A stretch of 13,013 nucleotides of DNA from Methanosarcinales archaeon (GTDB taxonomy: Archaea > Halobacteriota > Methanosarcinia > Methanosarcinales > Methanogasteraceae): contig JAUWCK010000014.1 in assembly GCA_030609345.1 (NCBI GenBank), positions 1 to 13,013 on the forward strand, given 5' to 3'. The notes below the pieces were generated by a model that saw only the letters and a list, made by a program, of their open reading frames with translations, had not been told where the DNA came from and made no database searches. Made by a program: the position numbers and the translations under genes. Shown in pieces: positions 7,701 through 12,625 of the stretch. Position 1 is the first letter of the stretch. Every line of letters begins with the position of its first letter.

Positions 7701-9672
7701 GTATCATCAACACAGTATAGGTCATATACCCACCCACACTGATGGTTTCAGTATCAAAAGCATTTCCGGCCCCTGTTACAACTGCTACATCAATTTGGTG
7801 ATTCCCCGGAAAACTTGGAGCTTTTACGCCCGTGATCTCATAAATACCCGATCCAATCTGGTTAAATTCAGTGCTCTGTGGATTGTGATCAACTCGAATC
7901 TCGAAATCACTCGCCACCACCTCATTACCATTCAGATCCCGGACATTTGCAGTGATAATTATACGTTCATTTGCCCCGTACTGATTCTTATTGGTCGATA
8001 CATCAAGTTCCAGCCCCAGATCGGTCTTCTTCGCAAACACATAGCTATTACTGCCCCATCCCAGCACCTTCCCACTGATCACATCCTTATAATAAAATTC
8101 CCATGTGTAAACCCCTTCCACATCATCGGTAAACGTGTACTCATTCCAGTTCCAGTTATTGGAGACTGCATCCCAGTGACCCGGATACAGAGGCACCTCG
8201 GTATCAGAAAACGACAGTGGATCGGTCGGCTGGAAATCCGGATCGGTGTAATACGCATACCTCGTTCTGCCATCTGGCTCAGTCAGTTTGACATACGTAT
8301 CGACGGTGTAACTATCAGACACTGTGGTTTCGGTGTGGAACTTCACGGTTTCGCCAGTTGTAAATTTCGTGCAGGGTTCCTCTCCTGAGTCGGTCGTTTT
8401 GTTGAATGTCAAATTAACCTCGATCCCAATTGGATCACCAACCGGAAACATATCGATGACCTCCTGCGATACATCGATCACATCCTCCATCGCATACCCC
8501 GCGAGTTCCATCACCTCCGGATAGGTGATATGCCGTCTGAACCCATCTTCGATGCGGTACACCCTATAACCGTCCCACAACCTGATCAAGACACCATTGG
8601 AATCAGAACCAGTCGTGATGAATGTTCTGTAGTGGCTCGAATCGCCAGGACTGAAGTCCGCAGGCTCATTGATCTCATCCCAGCCCCAGCCGTATATATT
8701 CAGCATCTTGTTCAGGGCATCGGCGGTGACATAGTAGAGTTTCCCGTTCTGAGACCAATAGACATCGATTCCGCCGGGTTTTCGGAGCAATCGTTTGTCC
8801 TGTATCGAGATCGGAGTTCCTTCCGGAAACATCCCGACAATCGTTGATGAGACCTCGATCACATCATCAAAGCCATATCCGTTCCATGTGAGTGCTTCAG
8901 GGGAGGTGAAGTGGTGCTTCTCGCCGCCAAGAATCAGGTACACCTTTATGTCTCCCTGTTCCCGGATCAGGAGACTGTCGGATTCTGTGCCTGTGGTGAT
9001 GAATCTTGGACCCTGTGGATACACTGCTGGGTCAAACTCGCTTGTTGGCAGGATATTCACACTGCCCCAGCCTGAAATTCCTGACATCTGGCTGATCACA
9101 TCCCAGTCCGTGACCCAGTAGAGTCTGCCGTTCTGGAGCCAGTAGACCTCGGGCTGACCTTCTACTTTGAGGAGGGATCGGTCATCTGTGGTTATGGATG
9201 GTGGAGTGTTCTCGAATGACGTGACGGCATCAGCGTATTTTATTACAATAACGTCTGGTTCACCGGCGAGTCTGCCAACGGACGTGGGGTTTTCTAATGG
9301 ATCGTAGGTGATGGTATCTGCGTATTTCACCACCATCACGCCGGGCTCGCCAGCGAGTCGGTGAACAGAAGTGGCGTTTTCTAATGGGTTGTATGTGATG
9401 GCGTCTGCGTATCTGACAACCATGACACCAGGCTCGCCGACCAATCTGTTGACATTAGTGGCATTCTCCAGTGAGTTGTACGCAATGATATCAGCATACC
9501 GGACCACCATCGCCCCCGGCTCACCAACAAGACGATCCACATCGGTGGTGTTATCCAGCGTGAGGTTCCAGACGGTGTCGGCATCCGCCACTATGATCTC
9601 GTCAGCAAACGCTATGGGTGAGCATGTTAGTGCCAGAATAATGGCAGGTATTAGCAGGAGTTTATTCCGCAT
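4762..9672 (-). CDS. Giant secreted multidomain protein with M6-like metalloprotease and dockerin domains
   Basis: The product has 1636 residues. ATG 9672 starts a clean signal peptide (MRNKLLLIPAIILALTCS, cleavage near A22-A24); an upstream in-frame start would add seven residues. Residues 45-155 hold four 29-residue repeats (RLVGEPGVMVVRYADAI type). Residues about 165-415 hold four ~65-residue repeats (VYWLQNGRLYWVT type, ending FPEGTPI). Two Ig-like regions follow (about 418-550 and 550-650). The protease region is about 655-1040, with HEITHALDIIND (H817, E818, H821) and a possible Met-turn, SIMG (863-866); layout and spacing resemble peptidase family M6. Further beta domains follow, then two CARDB-like domains (about 1375-1460, 1475-1565) and a dockerin (1582-1632, DLNHDGNVTSVDA and DVDDDKRVTSLDA). 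Its start overlaps the preceding stop by 11 bases. It is probably exported and held through the dockerin; the substrate is unknown. Bases 6470-7660 are far more AT-rich than the rest. Confidence 0.88.
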   Translation of the reverse strand: MRNKLLLIPAIILALTCSPIAFADEIIVADADTVWNLTLDNTTDVDRLVGEPGAMVVRYADIIAYNSLENATNVNRLVGEPGVMVVRYADAITYNPLENATSVHRLAGEPGVMVVKYADTITYDPLENPTSVGRLAGEPDVIVIKYADAVTSFENTPPSITTDDRSLLKVEGQPEVYWLQNGRLYWVTDWDVISQMSGISGWGSVNILPTSEFDPAVYPQGPRFITTGTESDSLLIREQGDIKVYLILGGEKHHFTSPEALTWNGYGFDDVIEVSSTIVGMFPEGTPISIQDKRLLRKPGGIDVYWSQNGKLYYVTADALNKMLNIYGWGWDEINEPADFSPGDSSHYRTFITTGSDSNGVLIRLWDGYRVYRIEDGFRRHITYPEVMELAGYAMEDVIDVSQEVIDMFPVGDPIGIEVNLTFNKTTDSGEEPCTKFTTGETVKFHTETTVSDSYTVDTYVKLTEPDGRTRYAYYTDPDFQPTDPLSFSDTEVPLYPGHWDAVSNNWNWNEYTFTDDVEGVYTWEFYYKDVISGKVLGWGSNSYVFAKKTDLGLELDVSTNKNQYGANERIIITANVRDLNGNEVVASDFEIRVDHNPQSTEFNQIGSGIYEITGVKAPSFPGNHQIDVAVVTGAGNAFDTETISVGGYMTYTVLMILACPQDLYDPNTDLPNVDDWYDRGQDTGTPNWYGDVAEEVERYYSRISYNKIKLDITTTDEWIVFGNSAQYPTRGREWDNKAKIEARNRDIRYDSSKYDIVVIIDPVSEINGAGGFARFTLDFADANDYLNNYCKLHSIEVYTPYDMKDFYVATVRRIGHEITHALDIINDENSRMDIFNEGTYSYKGGILNIYNHGDNIESDGYSIMGTNHYDKIFGGLGPAWEKREFLAPFDPINAKKMGFSDYAEISHSWAKKKISGSLLPIENGKDRAIYTKAYGAKSIIDFDSTEYNYWIEFRDGSWPNERKDKVVLVWRSKDEIPRTVQDPNWDHPSIEGQIKKYNVKFYYDWMTGFYLCVSSLSDAKADIEISSSTDAFSLAKKQSDTKYSVELYLLASLSENVAYNISVIDVIDQKEVFNSTLTTNTEGFFDSPLTFNATITDNIEAHPYLIRVHTVSGWVPFLIATPSLIDGISNETPFFTESDPVETNTSGDLTDLSSACGSMKLSLKTAMPVDTGSYRYVIYLDSDNSTDTGSIVNSIGADYKIEYGDAGAGLYKYNTSWTLVDTPYLNALHNGTNIEILTTTEIMNGTDTVKLVAQTFDSSDTLHDTLPDPTSTPPYLQFMDVHPMDLRFAEYGYYAGDNVTVNGYGFTQNQMIPIAIMNQTGHVLWNGSVQADSDGQIINVSTYTVPDDFYGTAYLYWAGAQMDSFSRLMPPLPVYNAEFELDASMVAGIGREFNVTVGFENIGDDLTNLTLNLNTSGMTSEPETVWIGDLTSGQNYICTWNLTPTCSGFVLVKAEISSNQSTFVTDQKGTYIANISVEIDAPNGTQCGSAVEFNVTVTNNQENITYTDLRINTSIKEIETNFTQPVIALLPGQTVNQSYLWDAADATPGTYQIMVDIVSGGVVLSSSESGIVVNASSFRKGDLNHDGNVTSVDAAIVLEMAASGEYKPIADVDDDKRVTSLDALMILQAAADTIS
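9221..9540 (-). repeat. Four 87-bp tandem repeats in the large secreted gene
   Basis: The RL(V/A)GEP motif recurs with its arginine at residues 47, 76, 105 and 134, exactly 29 residues (87 bases) apart. The corresponding DNA units begin near 9534, 9447, 9360 and 9273 on the minus strand and share strings such as CTCGCCxxCxAGTC/CACCATCACGCC. The last unit is the most diverged and is incomplete. The short repeat, VMVVRYADAITYNPLENAT, directly follows the signal peptide and may act as a spacer or binding module. Confidence 0.85.
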
Positions 9673-10414
9673 ACTCCAACACCAGAGCGACACGCCCTAT
9701 TGTATGTCCATAATTACGAGGTATAAGCTTAACCGTGTGTTCTATTCCATTATCGAACTGCCCCAAAAATGAACCATAATCTGTGCCATGTGGTCCTAAA
9801 AAACCAATTTCTGCTTCATTAAGATATAACCAGCTACCATCACGATAATCTGTACCTGTATTATAATGCGACCAATCCACAGCATACGTTGAAAAAGTCG
9901 TTGGTATCGTCACTTTGAAGAAATTAGTGCTACTTGACACAGACTCCACGATAATCATCATCATCGAAGCGTTTTCATGTCTGAAGTCATAGTACTTCAG
10001 ACCCGTGGTGGTTCCTCCTATCCGATCGCATACGACCCCCACCGCTTTGCTGAGTGTGGTGGATGATAGTTCACCTCCGCCATAATCCGCCCATGGCAGT
10101 ATCCAGCTCGATGGTCTGTCATTCGGATAGTACGCAACCACCCAGCCGTCTGTGCTGACGTACACATGGGGATACTGCTCCTCTGTGTGCAGAGAGAGCG
10201 CAACCGTGCCTATAATGTAATCCGAGGTCTCACGCTCAATCGTTGCAAAAGCACCTTTCGCATCGTTCAGATCAACGCTATCCATAGCCTTCACATAAGC
10301 ACTTATCCCAGCCTCATCCGCAGGGAAATCCACTGCAGCGCATGCGCTTCCGGCAAATAATAAAGCAATTCCAAGAAGCGCAACAAATGTAATCGAAATG
10401 TATCTCTTTTTCAT
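9662..10414 (-). CDS. Uncharacterised secreted protein, 250 residues
   Basis: The ATG at 10414 is preceded by a strong ribosome binding site, AAAGGTGAT with a five-base spacer. Residues 1-27 form a signal peptide (basic MKKR, hydrophobic ITFVALLGIALLFA, cleavage near ACA). A helical stretch (33-60, ISAYVKAMDSVDLNDAKGAF) precedes a compact beta segment with DYIIGTVAL (65-72) and HVYVSTDGWVVAYYPNDRPS (83-102), a pattern I associate with uncharacterised secreted archaeal proteins. The second half (150-250) is a different beta-rich domain with YRDGSWLYLNEAEIGF. No catalytic motif is visible. The stop overlaps the start of the giant protease-containing gene (ATGCGGAATAA), so the two are translationally coupled and may act together, for instance as a binding or inhibitor partner; this is inference. 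Confidence 0.85.
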   Translation of the reverse strand: MKKRYISITFVALLGIALLFAGSACAAVDFPADEAGISAYVKAMDSVDLNDAKGAFATIERETSDYIIGTVALSLHTEEQYPHVYVSTDGWVVAYYPNDRPSSWILPWADYGGGELSSTTLSKAVGVVCDRIGGTTTGLKYYDFRHENASMMMIIVESVSSSTNFFKVTIPTTFSTYAVDWSHYNTGTDYRDGSWLYLNEAEIGFLGPHGTDYGSFLGQFDNGIEHTVKLIPRNYGHTIGRVALVLEYAE

Positions 10415-10447
10415 AAGATATCACCTTTGATGAGGATGAATTAATCC

Positions 10448-10457
10448 TATTTAAGCG
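10448..10457 (-). promoter_or_regulatory. Possible internal TATA-like element before the 250-residue gene
   Basis: On the minus strand GCTTAAATAG lies about 34-43 bases upstream of the ATG at 10414, the usual distance for a short-leader archaeal promoter. It is a weak match, and read-through from the promoter at 10883 is also possible. Confidence 0.3.
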
Positions 10458-10667
10458 TTACTCATCCTCGAGAAACGGCGGTCTCTCAAGCGGTATCGAA
10501 ACACTCTGGCGCTCTACATGCTCTGACGCATTCGTGGTAGCATTATCGGTCACGTTCGCGGGCGCGTCTGTGGTATTATTGTCAACCACTTGTACGCTGT
10601 TTTCGGTGCAGCCAGATATCGCCAGTATGATGAGTACAATCGCCATCCACAGAATCTTTTTGATCAT
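10458..10667 (-). CDS. Small lipoprotein, 69 residues
   Basis: The protein starts with a basic MIKK, a hydrophobic stretch (ILWMAIVLIILA) and a lipobox ISGC with the modified cysteine at position 20. The remaining 49 residues are acidic, rich in Asn and Thr with several N-x-T/S sequons, and end in RPPFLEDE; it looks disordered and extracellular. A good ribosome binding site (GGAGG, ten bases before ATG 10667) supports translation. The gene lies 14 bases after the short signal-peptide ORF and 43 bases before the 250-residue secreted gene, in an operon-like row. The function is unknown; a membrane-attached tether or small partner of the secreted proteins is possible. Confidence 0.8.
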   Translation of the reverse strand: MIKKILWMAIVLIILAISGCTENSVQVVDNNTTDAPANVTDNATTNASEHVERQSVSIPLERPPFLEDE

Positions 10668-10681
10668 ATTTCATCTGCCTC

Positions 10682-10840
10682 CTACGTATATTCCGCGCCG
10701 CCATCATCACCCACCACCCACGCCGTCGCGCTCGCCACCGTACCAGCGCACGCAAGCACCAGCAGCACCGCGAGCACGCCCGCGCTGAGAATTGTTCGCA
10801 AAACGATACGTATTTCGGTTAGAGGGAGACGCCTTTTCAT
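10682..10840 (-). pseudogene. Truncated N-terminus of a secreted protein (signal-peptide head, copy 1)
   Basis: ATG 10840 begins a 52-residue frame: MKRRLPLTEIRIVLRTILSA then GVLAVLLVLACAGTVASATA, then WVVGDDGGAEYT and a TAG stop. The first 40 residues are a signal peptide, with a possible lipobox at VLAC. The WVVGDDGGAEYT end matches the usual beginning of right-handed beta-helix (NosD-like) secreted proteins, which normally continue YTxIQxAV, so the rest of the protein is missing. GGAG nine bases upstream of the ATG could serve as a ribosome binding site, and a TATA-like box lies upstream, so a short peptide may still be made. It is the first reading frame of the minus-strand secreted-protein operon. 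A second degenerate copy occurs at 12113-12244. Confidence 0.7.
10761..10805 (-). repeat. 45-bp direct repeat, copy 1 (signal-peptide core)
   Basis: This stretch is identical to 12186-12230, in the same orientation. It encodes the shared LRTILSAGVLAVLL core of the two signal-peptide fragments. Weaker similarity continues on the plus-strand-left side (GCRCACGCAAGCA) across a six-base indel. The HEPN/MNT pair lies between the copies. Confidence 0.9.
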
Positions 10841-10882
10841 AACAATCAGCTCCAGTGTGCTACATCCCATACACACAACCCC

Positions 10883-10890
10883 CTATAAAA
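10883..10890 (-). promoter_or_regulatory. TATA-like box of the secreted-protein operon
   Basis: The minus strand reads GGCTTTTATAGGGGG, a good archaeal TATA match preceded by purine-rich GAGAGGGAAG, which could be a BRE. Transcription would start about 25 bases downstream, near 10860, giving a leader of about 20 bases before ATG 10840. It is the best candidate promoter for the row of genes from 10840 down to 4762. Confidence 0.55.
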
Positions 10891-10929
10891 GCCTTCCCTC
10901 TCTGCAAATACCGCCATGCAGAGCCGCCG

Positions 10930-10966
10930 CCCGACCACCCGGGCGCCCGCGAACCCGCAAGCCCCC
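10930..10966 (-). other. Regular G-run motif, potential G-quadruplex
   Basis: On the minus strand five runs of three or more G occur with their ends exactly eight bases apart (plus-strand C runs starting at 10930, 10938, 10946, 10954 and 10962), giving loops of five bases throughout. This meets the usual G3+N1-7 pattern for an intramolecular quadruplex. It lies on the coding strand, about 40 to 80 bases upstream of the TATA-like box of the secreted operon. Confidence 0.55.
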
Positions 10967-11110
10967 ACGCATCCGACAACCCCCGCGGCAATCGCCCTGC
11001 CACCACCACGCCCCTGCCTCATGACCTGCGCCCGCCACAAACCCGCGTGTCCGTGTTCGTGCAAGCAGGTACCACTGCTCTGGTGCCCTGCGTCGAGCTA
11101 ATATCAGATT

Positions 11111-11128
11111 TCATGCATTGTTGCATGA
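11111..11128. repeat. Perfect 7-bp inverted repeat with 4-base loop
   Basis: TCATGCA TTGT TGCATGA forms a perfect stem. It lies about 115 bases before the MNT start and 75 bases before its TATA-like box. It could be a protein binding site or part of a transcript hairpin; no partner is identifiable. Confidence 0.5.
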
Positions 11129-11201
11129 TGCTCTCCGGTCCAAAAGTGCTAAAGCAAGGATTAAGAAGATCGTCCATGAAACTCGGAGTACAGGAGATGA
11201 G

Positions 11202-11236
11202 TATAAAGGATTGAAGTTAAAGTCAATGGTGGTGAT
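11202..11236 (+). promoter_or_regulatory. TATA-like box and ribosome binding site of the HEPN/MNT operon
   Basis: TATAAAGG at 11202-11209 lies about 35-40 bases before the ATG at 11242, as expected for a short-leader archaeal transcript. GGTGAT at 11231-11236 with a five-base spacer fixes the start at 11242. Confidence 0.55.
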
Positions 11237-11241
11237 GCTAC

Positions 11242-11631
11242 ATGAAAATAGAAGATGCCGTTTCAACACTGAAGAAATTTAAATTTGTTCACTCAATCAT
11301 CCTTTTCGGCTCAAGGGCTATAGGAAATGCAAGAAAAGAGAGCGACTTCGATTTATGTATTATATCAAAGCCGGATATGGATGTTGGTTTAAAGGAGAGG
11401 GTATCTCTTGAAAATTCAGTACCAGAGAACATAGATATTTCGCTGCTTAATGAACTGCCTGTAAATATCCGCAAAAGGGTTTTTCTTGAAGGGAAGGTGC
11501 TTTACACCGAAGATCTCTACTACGTCCTGACCCTTGCAAAGGAGGCAGAGATGGAGTACACAAGGTACGGAAGTATGAGAATGGACTATCATAAAGCCGT
11601 TATGAGGCGGGTAAGTGCAAGACTCGGGTGA
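11242..11631 (+). CDS. mntA: MNT-type nucleotidyltransferase antitoxin
   Basis: The 129-residue protein has the minimal nucleotidyltransferase signature: GSRAIGNARKESDFDL with G23-S24, D35 and D37, and a third acidic residue, D65, in ENIDISLL. In characterised MntA-HepT pairs this enzyme transfers AMP groups from ATP onto a tyrosine of the HEPN toxin and so silences it. The length is normal for the family, and all catalytic positions are present, so it should be active. The C-terminal stretch (LAKEAEMEYTRYGSMRMDYH) is an extension after the core. GTGA at 11628 overlaps its stop with the start of the HEPN gene, indicating translational coupling. Confidence 0.93.
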   Translation: MKIEDAVSTLKKFKFVHSIILFGSRAIGNARKESDFDLCIISKPDMDVGLKERVSLENSVPENIDISLLNELPVNIRKRVFLEGKVLYTEDLYYVLTLAKEAEMEYTRYGSMRMDYHKAVMRRVSARLG

Positions 11632-12086
11632 TTACTTTGGATATCGAAAGGATAATTGATAAAATGGACGATCTGGAAAAATGCCTGAGAGAACTCGATG
11701 AATACCTTCCGGAAAGCGTGGAGGAGTATCTGAGAAGCGGGATGAGGAGAAGGGCGTGCGAGAGGGCATTTCAGTTAGCATGTGAGAATCTGCTGGACAT
11801 CTGCAACATGATCATATCGGATGAAGGGTTAGGAATGCCGCGTGATAGCAGGGACACAATACGAAAGCTTGCCAGTCACCAGGTGATATCAGAATTCCTT
11901 GCATTACGACTTGAGGAACTGATCGGGTTTAGAAATCTGATTGTCCACCAATATGGCAGGGTGGATGACTCCAGAGCACATAAGCAACTGTATGGTGAGT
12001 CAGGGGATTTTTACGAATTTCTTGAAGAGATTGAGAGATTCATCACTTCAAAAAGAGACGAATCCAGTGAACGTCGAACAAACTGA
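11628..12086 (+). CDS. hepT: HEPN-domain RNase toxin, HepT-like (DUF86)
   Basis: The 152-residue, mainly helical protein carries the HEPN active site in FRNLIVHQYGRVDD: R102 and H107 form Rx4-6H, and Y109 completes the Rx4HxY form in which the tyrosine is the AMPylation target of the partner MntA. HEPN toxins of this class act as RNases, with tRNA or mRNA substrates reported for relatives. The start is GTG 11628, overlapping the stop of the MNT gene (GTGA); a TTG at 11637 is a less likely alternative. The pair would be a self-contained toxin-antitoxin unit whose possible roles are phage defence or island stability. The C-terminal tail (SKRDESSERRTN) is charged and probably disordered. Confidence 0.93.
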   Translation: MITLDIERIIDKMDDLEKCLRELDEYLPESVEEYLRSGMRRRACERAFQLACENLLDICNMIISDEGLGMPRDSRDTIRKLASHQVISEFLALRLEELIGFRNLIVHQYGRVDDSRAHKQLYGESGDFYEFLEEIERFITSKRDESSERRTN

Positions 12087-12112
12087 GTGTAGACAGGGTC
12101 AGCAATTCTCGG

Positions 12113-12244
12113 CTATGCCATCGCTCGCATCTCAACCATAGCCCTCTCGCCCGCCGCATCCACCGCCGCCGTGCCCGCACACGCAAGCAGCACCGCGAGC
12201 ACGCCCGCGCTGAGAATTGTTCGCAAAACGGTACGAGGTAGCAC
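12113..12244 (-). pseudogene. Degenerate second copy of the signal-peptide head (copy 2)
   Basis: The minus strand encodes LPRTVLRTILSAGVLAVLLA then CAGTAAVDAAGERAMVEMRA and a TAG stop at 12115-12113. The LRTILSAGVLAVLL core is identical to that at 10682-10840. The frame upstream is closed by a TAA, no ATG is available, and the only start would be a GTG at 12244 with no ribosome binding site. The mature part of the protein is missing, so this is a relic, not a gene. It lies just after the HEPN toxin on the opposite strand. Confidence 0.7.
12186..12230 (-). repeat. 45-bp direct repeat, copy 2 (signal-peptide core)
   Basis: This is the partner of 10761-10805, with all 45 bases identical by eye. 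Perfect identity in codon third positions goes beyond protein-level constraint and suggests recent duplication or gene conversion. Confidence 0.9.
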
Positions 12245-12285
12245 ATCATCACAATTGTAACGGTCTTATGAGGGTGTGAACATCG

Positions 12286-12325
12286 CATTTAAATGTAAGA
12301 AAGTTTAACTGTATTCACAGGTGAT
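12286..12325 (+). promoter_or_regulatory. TATA-like box and ribosome binding site of the DUF433 gene
   Basis: CATTTAAATG at 12286-12295 is an AT-rich palindromic TATA-like element about 40 bases before ATG 12331. GGTGAT at 12320-12325 with a five-base spacer fixes the start. Confidence 0.5.
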
Positions 12326-12330
12326 TAAGA

Positions 12331-12552
12331 ATGTTTGAAGCAAGGATAGGCATTGATCCGGAAATAAGGCATGGAAAACCAGTTACAAAGGGGACGAGAG
12401 TTCCGGTGGATGTAATCTTGGGATCACTGGCAAGGGGTATGGGAATGAAAGAAATTGCAGAAGAATACGGGACTCAAAAGGAAGATGTGCTTGCAGCGAT
12501 AGAATATGCTGCAAAAATCGTAGCAAAGGAAGAGATTAAGGTATATGCATAG
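12331..12552 (+). CDS. DUF433 family protein (antitoxin-like), orphan
   Basis: The 73-residue protein opens with IGIDPEIRHGKPVTKGTRVP and VDVILGSLARGMGMKEIAEE, the typical DUF433 pattern (D-P-x-x-x-x-G-K-P-x-x-x-G-T-R-x-x-V). This is a small winged-helix-like DNA-binding fold that often pairs with a Mut7-C/DUF5615 PIN-like toxin gene just downstream. Here no such toxin follows: only 73 bases separate the stop from the convergent ferredoxin-type gene. It may be a lone regulator, or an antitoxin left after loss of its toxin. The ATG at 12331 has a strong GGTGAT ribosome binding site. The composition is more AT-rich than that of the core genes. Confidence 0.88.
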   Translation: MFEARIGIDPEIRHGKPVTKGTRVPVDVILGSLARGMGMKEIAEEYGTQKEDVLAAIEYAAKIVAKEEIKVYA

Positions 12553-12625
12553 TTTAAAATTTATATTAAATGCTGACATGCCCAGATCAAGTGCCGAGGT
12601 AATACGAGGTACTGGTTATTACAGT

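Larger units (their letters stand above)
10891..11240. other. GC-rich non-coding block between divergent genes
   Basis: This stretch separates the minus-strand secreted operon from the plus-strand HEPN/MNT pair. Bases 10915-11095 are very GC-rich, with C on the plus strand and G on the minus strand. Both strands have open frames, but their translations are low-complexity Pro/Arg/Ala or Gly/Arg/Val with no domain, so I do not call genes. A small hairpin is possible at GGTACCACTGCTCTGGTGCC (about 11067-11086). The last 140 bases return to normal composition and hold the HEPN/MNT promoter. Confidence 0.6.

Noticed and set aside
7795..8388. Plus-strand open frame of 197 codons
   Set aside because: It is antisense to the well-supported domains of the giant secreted gene and has no recognisable motif or ribosome binding site.
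9221..9540. Regular 87-base repeats as a possible CRISPR array
   Set aside because: The units are contiguous with no unique spacers, and all keep one reading frame inside a secreted-protein gene.
10590..11214. Several plus-strand frames with Pro/Arg/Thr-rich products and a minus-strand Gly/Arg-rich frame in the GC-rich block
   Set aside because: GC-rich sequence gives long frames by chance; the products are low-complexity, overlap each other and have no proper start signals.
12553..12625. Possible tRNA or small RNA before the ferredoxin-type gene
   Set aside because: I could not find a cloverleaf or T-loop signature; only a five-base inverted repeat around GTAAT/ATTAC is present.
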